12,860 bases of DNA from 66-474 sp964489055 (GTDB lineage Bacteria; Pseudomonadota; Gammaproteobacteria; Xanthomonadales; Rhodanobacteraceae), in NCBI GenBank assembly GCA_964489055.1, contig CAZAXF010000072.1:1-12860 (forward strand), given 5' to 3'. This document shows positions 4,508 through 11,608 of the stretch, in pieces; within the stretch, counting starts at the first letter, position 1; every line of letters starts with the position of its first letter. A program made the translations under genes and the position numbers. Below the pieces are notes generated by a model. That model saw nothing but the letters and a program-made list of their open reading frames with translations. It had not been told where the DNA came from and made no database searches.

Positions 4508-6233
4508 TATTCGTCGAAGGTTTGGCCTTGCCCGCCAGCAGTTCGCGCAGTTCCTTTTTCCCGGCGTCGTCCAGCGTGCCTTCGGCCTGTTGGCGGATCA
4601 GGGCGTCCAGGCGTTGCTGGGTGGCTTGTTCGCCGAGCCGGCGCAGGGCATCGACGAATTCCACGCGCAGGGTTTCGGGTTCGCCGGGGAATTCGGTCAG
4701 GGCGAGTTTCTGCAGCGCGGGGGCCTCGTCGCGTTGCGCGAAATGTTCCAGCAGCATCGCGGTGTTGACGCCTTCGCGCGCGCGCGCCGTGTCCAGCAGC
4801 TCGATCAGCAGGCCGACGCCGGGCTTGTCGAGCGCGGCGAACGCCCACGGCGGTTCAACCTCGTGGGCCAACGACGGATCGGCCAGCAGCAGCGCGATGG
4901 CGCTGCGCACCAGCGTGCGGCGCGGCGCGTTGCGTGGCGCGGGTGACGATCGCTGGCGCGGCCGTGACGGCGCGCCGCCAGCGCGCACGCCGGTGCGCTT
5001 TTCCAGCTCCGCGAACATCAGGTCGCGGAATGCGCCGTCGGGAAGTTTCTCCAGCAGCGGGCGGGCCTGTTCAGCCAGTCGTGCGCGGCCGTCCAGCGTC
5101 GCGGTGTTGACGTCCCCGGAAAGGTGCGCGAAGAAATATTCGGACAGCGGCGTGGCGTTTTTCAGGCGCGTTTCGAAGCCGGCCGTGCCTTCCTTGCGCA
5201 CCAGTGTGTCCGGATCCTCGCCTTCGGGCAGGAACAGGAAGAACGCCTGGCGGCCGTCACGCATGCGCGGCAGCACCGACTCCAGTGCGCGCCACGCGGC
5301 CGCGCGCCCGGCGCGGTCGCCGTCGAAGCAGAACACCACGTCGCCGGCGGCGCGGAACAGGATTTCCGCGTGTTCGTCGGTGGTCGCGGTGCCGAGCGTG
5401 GCAACGGCCTGGCTGATGCCGGCCTGGTGCAGCGCCACCACGTCCATGTAGCCCTCGACCACGATCAGGCGTTCGAGCCTGCGGTTGGCTTCGCGCGCCT
5501 GCCACAGGCCGAACAACTGGCGGCCCTTGTGGAACAGCGGGGTCTCCGGGGAGTTGAGGTACTTGGGGCCGTCGCCATCCAGGATCCTTCCGCCGAAGGC
5601 GATCACGCGCCCGCGCCGGTCCAGGATCGGAAACATCAACCGTTCGCGGAAGCGGTCGTAGCGCTTGCCGCCCTCGCCGGTCGAGACCATCCCGGCCTGT
5701 TCCAGCATTTTCCGCTTCGCATCGTCGCTGCCCAGGGCGCGCAACAACGCGTCCCAGCCGCCCGGCGCCCAGCCGATGCGAAAGCGCTGCCTGATGTCGT
5801 CATCCAGTCCGCGCTTCTTGCAATAGGCCAGGGCCGGCGCGCTGTCGGGCAGCGCACGCTGGTAGAACCGCGCCGCGGCATCGAGCAGCGCGTACAGGTC
5901 CGAACGGTCCTCGCGCGGCCGCCGGTCGCCGCCTTCGCGCGGCACGGTGAGACCCACCGACTGCGCCAGCTCCTCGACCGCGTCGGGAAACTCCAGCCGG
6001 TCGTACTCCATCAGGAACTTGATCGCGCTGCCGTGCGCGCCGCAGCCAAAGCAGTGGTAGAACTGCTTGGACGGGCTGACCGTGAACGAGGGCGTGCGCT
6101 CGTCGTGGAACGGGCAGCAGGCGGTCCAGTCGCGCCCGGCGCGCTTCAACGGCACGCGCTGCTGCACCACCTCGACGATGTCGATGCGGCTCAGCAGGTC
6201 GTCGATGAAGCGTTCGGGGATCAGGCCGGGCAT
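4476..6233 (-). CDS. dnaG: DNA primase DnaG
   Basis: This cytoplasmic primase, 585 residues, synthesises RNA primers at the replication fork and contacts the DnaB helicase. Its N-terminal CHC2 zinc-binding domain has ligands C40, H43, C61 and C64 (CCPFHDE and YHCFGCG). The catalytic core includes RFRERLMFPI and ends in a TOPRIM fold with E260 (VVEGYMDV) and D304/D306 (FDGDRAG), the metal-binding acidic residues. The C-terminal third is the less conserved helical DnaB-interaction region. Length matches E. coli DnaG (581). The last residues, roughly PSTNTPLPSGEEQG, follow a natural-looking end (ELRELLAGKAK) and are encoded by repeat-like DNA. Neither rpsU nor rpoD is adjacent: the gene is alone on the minus strand between two plus-strand genes. 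The start has no clear Shine-Dalgarno sequence, and a TAGACT hexamer read on the same strand ends 8 nt before the ATG, so the mRNA may be nearly leaderless. Confidence 0.97.
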   Translation of the reverse strand: MPGLIPERFIDDLLSRIDIVEVVQQRVPLKRAGRDWTACCPFHDERTPSFTVSPSKQFYHCFGCGAHGSAIKFLMEYDRLEFPDAVEELAQSVGLTVPREGGDRRPREDRSDLYALLDAAARFYQRALPDSAPALAYCKKRGLDDDIRQRFRIGWAPGGWDALLRALGSDDAKRKMLEQAGMVSTGEGGKRYDRFRERLMFPILDRRGRVIAFGGRILDGDGPKYLNSPETPLFHKGRQLFGLWQAREANRRLERLIVVEGYMDVVALHQAGISQAVATLGTATTDEHAEILFRAAGDVVFCFDGDRAGRAAAWRALESVLPRMRDGRQAFFLFLPEGEDPDTLVRKEGTAGFETRLKNATPLSEYFFAHLSGDVNTATLDGRARLAEQARPLLEKLPDGAFRDLMFAELEKRTGVRAGGAPSRPRQRSSPAPRNAPRRTLVRSAIALLLADPSLAHEVEPPWAFAALDKPGVGLLIELLDTARAREGVNTAMLLEHFAQRDEAPALQKLALTEFPGEPETLRVEFVDALRRLGEQATQQRLDALIRQQAEGTLDDAGKKELRELLAGKAKPSTNTPLPSGEEQG

Positions 6234-6280
6234 GGTTTTGCTAGTCTATCGGCCGGGGAGGCAGGACAGGAGGTCGCGCC
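6234..6280. promoter_or_regulatory. 47-bp divergent promoter region between dnaG and the S41 protease gene
   Basis: On the plus strand, TG-C-TAGTCT (6239-6247) resembles an extended -10, which would start transcription near 6254, upstream of a strong ribosome site AGGAGGT (6268-6274) for the protease. On the minus strand the same bases read TAGACT (6247 to 6242) and would start transcription only a base or two before the dnaG ATG. No clear -35 is visible on either side. If both promoters lie here, they overlap and would compete. Additional dnaG promoters further upstream, inside the protease gene, cannot be excluded. Confidence 0.35.
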
Positions 6281-8035
6281 ATGGGTCGTCTGGCGGTGGT
6301 GGGTTGTGCATTCCTTCTGGTGTTCGCGGGCACCGCTTCGGCGGCGCAGGACACCGACGCGCTGCAGCGCGAGTACTCGCATATCCAGGACCTGAACAAT
6401 GCTGGCTACGCGCTTGCCGACAAGGGATCCGCAACGCCGGATCGCCTGCGGGAAGCCATCGACAAGTTGAAGCAGGCACAGGCGGCGATTGACCAGATGC
6501 AGGCCGCGCTTTCAGCCCGATCCTGGTATGCGCGACAGGTTTTCTATCGCAGTCGCGACAATCTTCTGATTCAGGCCGACGCATACGTGCAGTTGGGCGA
6601 GCCGCAGGCCGCGCTCGATGCTCTGGAGGGTCTGACCCGGGGCGGAATCGACTTTGCCTCGAAAGAGCGACTGCTCAAGGACAAGCGCCTCGACAGCCTG
6701 CACGACGATCCACGTTTCAAGGCCCTGCTGGCGAAGTTCGACGCCGTGGCGCGGCGGTGGAATGCCACGGCGTTCACGCAGCCGGGCAGCAAGCTGACCG
6801 AGGCCCAGCGCATCGCCGGCCTGTCGCTGTTCTGGTCCGAGGTTCGCTACAACTTCGTGCACTTCGACCTCGTGCCCGACCTCGACTGGAACCAGGCCTA
6901 CCTCGATTTCCTGCCCAGGGTGATCGCGGCGAAGAACCTGCACGACTACTACGACGTGCTGATGCGGTTCGCGCCGTTGCTGCACGATGGCCACACCAAC
7001 ATCTATCCGCCGAAATCGATTGCGGACCAGTTCCTGGCCGCGCCGCCGATCCTCACTGCCCTGGTCGAGAACAAGGTGATCGTGACCTGGGTGGGCGATC
7101 CGCGCATCGCGAAGGACGGCGTCCACGTCGGTGACGAGATCGTCTCGATCGACGGCGAGGAAGTGCACAAGTACGCGCGCGAGCACGTCGAACCCTACGT
7201 CTCGAGTCCCACGCCGCAGGATCGCGCGGTGCGGATGTACACCTACCAGTTGCTGGACGGCGACCATCGCAAGCCCGTGGTGCTGGGCATCCGCGATGCC
7301 GCGGGTCGCCAGCGCAGCGTCACGCTTTCGCGTGAACCCGATCCCCACGCCAAGGGCCCGCCGGCCTTCGCCTTCCGGATGCTGCCCGGCGGCATCGCCT
7401 ACCTCAAGCTCGGCGAATTCGAGAACGATGAAGGTGACAAGCTGTTCGCGAAACACCTGCCGCAGATCCTCGCGGCGAAGGGCCTGATCCTGGATGTGCG
7501 CGACAATGGCGGCGGATCGTCCCGGTATGCCGCCGATATCCTCACCTGGCTAAGCGGCAAGCCGATTCCGGTACCGCCCACCCGTTCGCGCAAATACATC
7601 CCGACGTATCGGGCCTGGAGCGGTCCACAGGGCCACTGGATTTCCCTTACGGCGCCCGGCGAGACGTATTCCAACCCCCGCAAGCAGCACTTCAGCGGCC
7701 CGGTCGCGGTGTTGATCGGCCCGCGCACCTTCTCTGCGGCCGAGGATTTCGTGGTCGGTTTCGAGGCCATGAAACGCGGCATCCTGGTCGGCCGACGCAC
7801 CGCCGGCAGCACGGGAGAGCCGCTGGGTTTCAAACTGCCCGGCGGCGGGTTCGCGCGCGTATGCACCCTGGATGAAACCTTCCCCGATGGCCGAACGTTC
7901 GTCGGCATCGGCATCCCACCCGACATCACGGTCGCGCCGACGGTGGCCGACATCCGCGCCGGGCGGGATCGCGCAATCGACGCGGCAGCCAAGGCCCTGC
8001 TCGCAAAAAAGCCGGTGGCGGCGCCCGGAGGGTGA
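6281..8035 (+). CDS. Secreted S41-family (tricorn/CtpA-like) serine protease with PDZ-like domain
   Basis: This 584-residue protein has a signal peptide (cleavage near ASA-AQ, residue 21), so it probably acts in the periplasm or outside the cell. Residues about 30-160 are helical and TPR-like, ending in the common DPRFKALLAKF motif. A PDZ-like domain follows (about 255-345, with VGDEIVSIDGEEV). The S41 catalytic domain occupies about 370-560, with DVRDNGGG (405-412) and the nucleophile motif TFSAAED (S485). H238 in HDGHT is positioned like the catalytic histidine of tricorn/IRBP-type members, arguing against the Ser-Lys dyad of CtpA. The natural substrate is unknown. The start is fixed by AGGAGGT at 6268-6274. 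It is followed 79 bp later by the outer-membrane efflux gene on the same strand, but a link between them is not evident. The catalytic assignment comes from motif position only. Confidence 0.88.
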   Translation: MGRLAVVGCAFLLVFAGTASAAQDTDALQREYSHIQDLNNAGYALADKGSATPDRLREAIDKLKQAQAAIDQMQAALSARSWYARQVFYRSRDNLLIQADAYVQLGEPQAALDALEGLTRGGIDFASKERLLKDKRLDSLHDDPRFKALLAKFDAVARRWNATAFTQPGSKLTEAQRIAGLSLFWSEVRYNFVHFDLVPDLDWNQAYLDFLPRVIAAKNLHDYYDVLMRFAPLLHDGHTNIYPPKSIADQFLAAPPILTALVENKVIVTWVGDPRIAKDGVHVGDEIVSIDGEEVHKYAREHVEPYVSSPTPQDRAVRMYTYQLLDGDHRKPVVLGIRDAAGRQRSVTLSREPDPHAKGPPAFAFRMLPGGIAYLKLGEFENDEGDKLFAKHLPQILAAKGLILDVRDNGGGSSRYAADILTWLSGKPIPVPPTRSRKYIPTYRAWSGPQGHWISLTAPGETYSNPRKQHFSGPVAVLIGPRTFSAAEDFVVGFEAMKRGILVGRRTAGSTGEPLGFKLPGGGFARVCTLDETFPDGRTFVGIGIPPDITVAPTVADIRAGRDRAIDAAAKALLAKKPVAAPGG

Positions 8036-8073
8036 TTCCCGGAACCGGGTGGCGCACGTTGCCGGCACCCGCG

Positions 8074-8104
8074 TTGTCGCCTGGAGTCGTCCGGCCGCTA
8101 CACT
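8074..8104 (+). promoter_or_regulatory. Candidate promoter of the efflux gene cluster
   Basis: TACACT at 8099-8104 resembles a -10, with TTGTCG at 8074-8079 as a poor -35 at a long 19-bp spacing. Transcription would begin about four bases before ATG 8115, giving a nearly leaderless message, which would fit the absence of a good Shine-Dalgarno sequence there. Read-through from the protease gene is an alternative. Confidence 0.3.
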
Positions 8105-8114
8105 GCCGGGGCGC

Positions 8115-9518
8115 ATGTCCAACGTTACATTCCGCCGCCTTTGGTTCCCGCGCGCGCTGGCCGCGGCCGCGTTGTGCGCGGTGCTCGGTGCCTGCGTCAG
8201 CGTGCAGGTGCCGAAGCTGCCGGCGGGGGACCTGCCGGCGCAGTGGCGCAACGCGCCAGAGGCGGGCGCGAAGCCGGACCTGACCGGCTGGTGGAAGCAC
8301 TTCCACGATCCCGCGCTGGATGCGCTGGTCGACAAGGCGCTCGAGGACAACCTGGACGTTAGGCAGGCGGTCTGGAAGCTGCGCGCGGCGCGCGCGCTGG
8401 AGCGGGCTTCGGCCGCCACGTTCAAGCCCGACCTTGCCTTCAACACCATCGAACAACCCAATCCCGAGAACACCGCCAGCTATTTTCAGGCCGGTTTCGA
8501 TGCAACCTGGGAACTCGGCCTGTTCGGGCGCCGGCAAGCCACCGGGCATCTCGCCACGGCGCGTACCGGCGCGGCGGAAGCCGAATGGCAGGATGCGCGG
8601 GTGTCGCTGGTGGCCGAGGTGGTGCGCGAATACCTGCAACTGCGCGCGGCGCAGCGCAGCGAGGCGCTGCTGCAGGCGGCCGCGCAGGCGGCGCACCGGA
8701 AGGTCGCGCTGCTGCGGATCCAGGAACGCCTGCAACTGGCATCGAAACTCACGGTCGAGAAAGGTGTCTCGGCGGCCGCAAAGGCCGAGGCCCGGCTGGC
8801 CGATCCGCGTGCCGCGATCGTGCAGCACGCGCAGGCGCTTGCGCTGCTGCTGGGCAGGAGCGAACCCGAGCCCGCGTGGCTGGCGCCCGCGCCGCTGCCG
8901 ACTCTCGCGGCCGCCAACATCACCTCGGTGCCCGCCGACCTGCTGCGCACGCGCCCGGAAATCCGCTACGCCGAGACGCAGGTGCTGAAGGCCGCGGGCC
9001 AACTGGGCATCGCCAAGGCGGACATGTACCCGCGCCTGGCGCTGGGCAGTTCGCTGACCTTCGCGGCCGAGGTCACCGGCCAGACCCACCTGGGGGATGT
9101 CAACAACACGTTTTCGATCGGCCCCATCATCAACATTCCACTGTTCGACTGGGGCCGGCGCCGCGCGGTGCGCGACGCACGCGAGGATCAACTGCAGGCC
9201 GCGGTGCTGGCCTACCGGCAGGCGGTGTTGAAGGGTGCCGCGGAGGTGGAAACCGACCTGGCCGCGCTGCACGCGGCAGGCCAGCGCCTGCACGGCGCGC
9301 AGGCGGCGGCCACCGCATCGAAGAATGGCTTCGACCTGAGCGAGAAGCTGCGCGGGCTGGGCCAGGCCGACGGGCTGCAACTGGCCGACGCGAAGCTTGC
9401 CTGGACCGGGTCGGAACTCGACCTCGAACAGGCGCGGCTCGCGCACGCACTCGCCTACGTGGCGTTGTACAAGGCGCTGGGCGGGGCGCCGTTGGGGGAC
9501 TCAAGCGATGCGCATTGA
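8115..9518 (+). CDS. Outer-membrane efflux lipoprotein, NodT/TolC family
   Basis: This 467-residue outer-membrane channel subunit provides the exit duct of a tripartite exporter. The N-terminus is a lipoprotein signal with lipobox LGAC (lipidated C27); this decides the start at ATG 8115 rather than further upstream in the open frame. After the anchor comes the NodT hallmark, a tryptophan-rich WWKHFHDPALDALVDKAL segment, then two helical/strand repeats typical of OEP proteins. The second contains RPEIRYAETQVLKAAGQLGIAKADMYPRL split around the join, and the strand region IGPIINIPLFDWGRRRA. Length is normal (450-500). No strong ribosome site is seen. The inner-membrane partners follow after 243 bp, making this the likely channel of that system. 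Confidence 0.92.
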   Translation: MSNVTFRRLWFPRALAAAALCAVLGACVSVQVPKLPAGDLPAQWRNAPEAGAKPDLTGWWKHFHDPALDALVDKALEDNLDVRQAVWKLRAARALERASAATFKPDLAFNTIEQPNPENTASYFQAGFDATWELGLFGRRQATGHLATARTGAAEAEWQDARVSLVAEVVREYLQLRAAQRSEALLQAAAQAAHRKVALLRIQERLQLASKLTVEKGVSAAAKAEARLADPRAAIVQHAQALALLLGRSEPEPAWLAPAPLPTLAAANITSVPADLLRTRPEIRYAETQVLKAAGQLGIAKADMYPRLALGSSLTFAAEVTGQTHLGDVNNTFSIGPIINIPLFDWGRRRAVRDAREDQLQAAVLAYRQAVLKGAAEVETDLAALHAAGQRLHGAQAAATASKNGFDLSEKLRGLGQADGLQLADAKLAWTGSELDLEQARLAHALAYVALYKALGGAPLGDSSDAH

Positions 9519-9564
9519 GTTGCCACGTTTCCACGTCGCCACGGCACTTGCCGTTTCACCAACG

Positions 9565-9612
9565 CCGTTCGCATTGAGCGTAGCCGGCCAAAGGCCGGCG
9601 AAGTCGAAATGC
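9565..9612. repeat. 48-bp TGAGCGTAGC repeat, forward copy
   Basis: It begins CCGTTCGCATTGAGCGTAGC and ends GAAGTCGAAATGC, with a central hairpin GCCGGCC-AAA-GGCCGGC. It lies in the 243-bp gap (9519-9761) between the outer-membrane gene and the permease gene. I see no gene in that gap. A reverse copy follows 67 bp later. Confidence 0.75.
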
Positions 9613-9679
9613 AGGTCGTCCCCCTTCCTGCCTGGCAAGCGGCTGACCCGCCCGCGGCAGGCGATGTCGATGTTGCCGG

Positions 9680-9727
9680 GTGCGCTTCGACTCCGCCCGC
9701 TGCGCGAGCTACGCTCAGCGCGAACGG
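9680..9727. repeat. 48-bp TGAGCGTAGC repeat, reverse copy
   Basis: Read on the minus strand it begins CCGTTCGCGCTGAGCGTAGC and carries GGAGTCGAAGCGCAC, aligning over its full length with the copy at 9565-9612 but with a different central stem. The two face each other, so the transcript could fold into one large hairpin between the channel gene and the permease gene, which might lower expression of the downstream genes or stabilise the upstream message. Confidence 0.75.
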
Positions 9728-9761
9728 TGGAAGCTGGTGTCGGCCAGGGGTCCGAAGCCCC

Positions 9762-10889
9762 ATGATCCCGCTCGCCCGCAAGACGCTGGTGCACGAGTGG
9801 CGGCGTTTCCTGCCGGCGATGCTGGCGGTGGCGTTTTCCGGACTGCTGCTGTTGATGCAGGCGGCGCTGGTGTTCGGCATCTTCGGCGCCACGGCGGTCT
9901 ACATCACCGCGTCCGATGCGAAGGTCTGGGTGGGCTATCCCGGCACCCAGAGCATCGAGCTGGGGCGGCCGGTCACGCCCGCCGCGCGCACCGCGCTGCT
10001 GATGGATCCCGGCGTGGCGCGGGTCGAGCCGTTCGCGTGGGTGGGTGCCGACTGGCGCGGGCCGGCCGGTACGGGCGGGCTGTCGGTGTTTGTTTCCGGC
10101 GTCGATCCCCGGCCCGACGGCATGATCTTTTCCGACGTGCTGAGCGCGGCGCAGCGGGCGTCGCTGGCAGAACCGTTCGCCGTGATCGTCGATCGCGGCG
10201 ACCTCGAGAAATTGGGCGTGCCGGTCGGCGGCCGCGCGCTGATCAATGGCGACCTGGTGCGCATCGTCGGCACCGCCCGCGGCATCCGCGCGCTGGGCGG
10301 CGTGAACGTGGTGGCCTCGCTGGCCACCGCGCGCCAGCTCAGCGTCGATGGCGGCGACGGTCCGGACGTGGCCTATTACGTGGCGCGCCTGAAGCCGGGC
10401 GCGAATCCGGCGGCGGTCGTCGCGCGCATCAACGCGCACGCGCGCGGCTACGCAGCATGGACCGCATCGAACTTCGCGCGCCGCGCGGTGCTGTACTGGA
10501 TGTTCCAGACCGGCGCCGGCCTCGGGGTGATCTTCCTGGCGCTGGTGGTGTTCATCGTCGGCGCCATCATCACCAGCCAGACGCTGATGGGCGCAATCGC
10601 GGGCTCGGTGCGCGAATACGCCACGCTGCACGCGCTCGGCGTCAGCCTGGGTTCGCTGCGCCGGGTGGTGCTGGAACAGGCGGCGTGGATCGGCGTGTGC
10701 GGACTGGTGGCCGGGGTGTTGCTCAGCCTCGGCCTGATCGCGCTGGCCAGGGCCCAGGACGTGCCGGTGTCGCTGAACCTGCCCGCATGGATCGCGTGCG
10801 CGCTGCTGGTGATGGGCATCGCGCTGGTCTCGGGCGTGGCTTCGTTGCGGGTGCTGAAACGCGCCGATCCGGCGCTGCTGCTCCGATGA
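9762..10889 (+). CDS. ABC transporter permease, FtsX/DevC-like (MacB-type fold)
   Basis: This 375-residue inner-membrane protein has four membrane helices in the FtsX pattern: one near the N-terminus (about 18-48, AMLAVAFSGLLLLMQAALVF), a periplasmic domain of about 190 residues, then three helices at about 245-272, 308-332 and 342-365. The N-terminus (LARKTLVHEWRRFLPAMLAV) and helix 1 resemble the DevC group of exporters. Such permeases couple ATP hydrolysis in the cytoplasm to movements of the periplasmic adaptor and channel, rather than forming a pore. The ATPase gene overlaps its stop codon by four bases. AGGGG at about 9746-9750 is a distant, weak ribosome site, and the first Met after the repeat fits the start. 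Cargo is unknown. Confidence 0.88.
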   Translation: MIPLARKTLVHEWRRFLPAMLAVAFSGLLLLMQAALVFGIFGATAVYITASDAKVWVGYPGTQSIELGRPVTPAARTALLMDPGVARVEPFAWVGADWRGPAGTGGLSVFVSGVDPRPDGMIFSDVLSAAQRASLAEPFAVIVDRGDLEKLGVPVGGRALINGDLVRIVGTARGIRALGGVNVVASLATARQLSVDGGDGPDVAYYVARLKPGANPAAVVARINAHARGYAAWTASNFARRAVLYWMFQTGAGLGVIFLALVVFIVGAIITSQTLMGAIAGSVREYATLHALGVSLGSLRRVVLEQAAWIGVCGLVAGVLLSLGLIALARAQDVPVSLNLPAWIACALLVMGIALVSGVASLRVLKRADPALLLR

Positions 10890-11608
10890 GTGCGCTCGAA
10901 GCCAGCGGCCTGTACATGGGCTACACCAGCGGCAAGCTGCGCACGGAGGTTCTGCGCGACCTGTCGCTGTCGGTCGAACGCGGCCGGTTGACCCTGATCG
11001 CGGGACCGTCCGGCTGCGGCAAGAGCACGCTGCTGTCGATCCTGTCGGGCTTGCAACGGCCGGATGCCGGCAGCGTGATCGCGCTGGGCGAGGACCTGTT
11101 TCGCGGTGATCGCCGCGCGCGCGACCGGTTTCGCCTCGAACACACGGGTTTCGTGTTCCAGGGCTTCAACCTGTTCCCGGCGCTGTCCGCGCTGGAGCAG
11201 GTGATGCTGCCGCTGGGTTACATGGGCGTGGACAACGACGCGGCGGAACGTCGCGGCCGCGCGGCATTGCGCGAGGTCGGGATTTCCGGTCGCAGCCACC
11301 TGTTGCCGGCCGAACTGTCCGGTGGCGAAAAGCAACGCGTGGCGATCGCGCGCGCGCTGGTGAAGGAACCGCAACTGCTGTTTGCCGACGAGCCCACCAG
11401 CGCGCTGGATGCCGCCAACGGCCAGATCGTGATCGACACCCTGCGACGCATCGCCCATGATCACGACACCACGGTGCTGTGCGTCAGCCACGACCCGCGC
11501 CTGGTGACCCATGCCGACCGCGTGCTGGAAATGGAGGACGGCGTGATATTGAATGACCGGCATGTCCCGCATGGCCTGTCCGTGCCCCGGGAGGAGAAAT
11601 CATCGTGA
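10886..11608 (+). CDS. ABC transporter ATP-binding protein, DevA/MacB/LolD type
   Basis: This 240-residue cytoplasmic ATPase has all motifs intact: Walker A GPSGCGKST (40-48), Q-loop Q92 (FVFQGFNLFPAL), signature LSGGEKQR (144-151), Walker B LLFADE with D168 and E169, D-loop SALD (172-175) and switch H202. The FNLFPALSALEQV stretch and the ending HADRVLEMEDG place it in the family that energises MacB, LolCDE, FtsX and DevC permeases. Its ATG overlaps the permease stop (ATGA) and its own stop overlaps the GTG of the adaptor gene (GTGA), so the three proteins are probably made in coupled amounts. The frame continues open far upstream, but that part is a shadow of the permease gene. Confidence 0.94.
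   Translation: MSALEASGLYMGYTSGKLRTEVLRDLSLSVERGRLTLIAGPSGCGKSTLLSILSGLQRPDAGSVIALGEDLFRGDRRARDRFRLEHTGFVFQGFNLFPALSALEQVMLPLGYMGVDNDAAERRGRAALREVGISGRSHLLPAELSGGEKQRVAIARALVKEPQLLFADEPTSALDAANGQIVIDTLRRIAHDHDTTVLCVSHDPRLVTHADRVLEMEDGVILNDRHVPHGLSVPREEKSS

Noticed and set aside
4039..5451. A 470-codon plus-strand frame across the repeat field and the dnaG 3' half
   Set aside because: It spans direct repeats and then runs antisense to dnaG. The composition is Ser/Arg/Ala-rich low-complexity with no domain.
5124..6395. A 423-codon plus-strand frame antisense to dnaG
   Set aside because: It is a mirror of a clear DnaG frame with intact zinc and TOPRIM motifs. Its composition is typical of a shadow.
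7926..9446. A 506-codon minus-strand frame antisense to the outer-membrane gene
   Set aside because: It overlaps a well-supported NodT-type lipoprotein gene and contains no family motif.
9680..10885. The long open stretch in frame before the ATPase start, suggesting a fused larger protein
   Set aside because: That stretch is out of frame with the real permease and Arg/Gly-rich. The ATPase family N-terminus and the ATGA overlap place the start at 10886.
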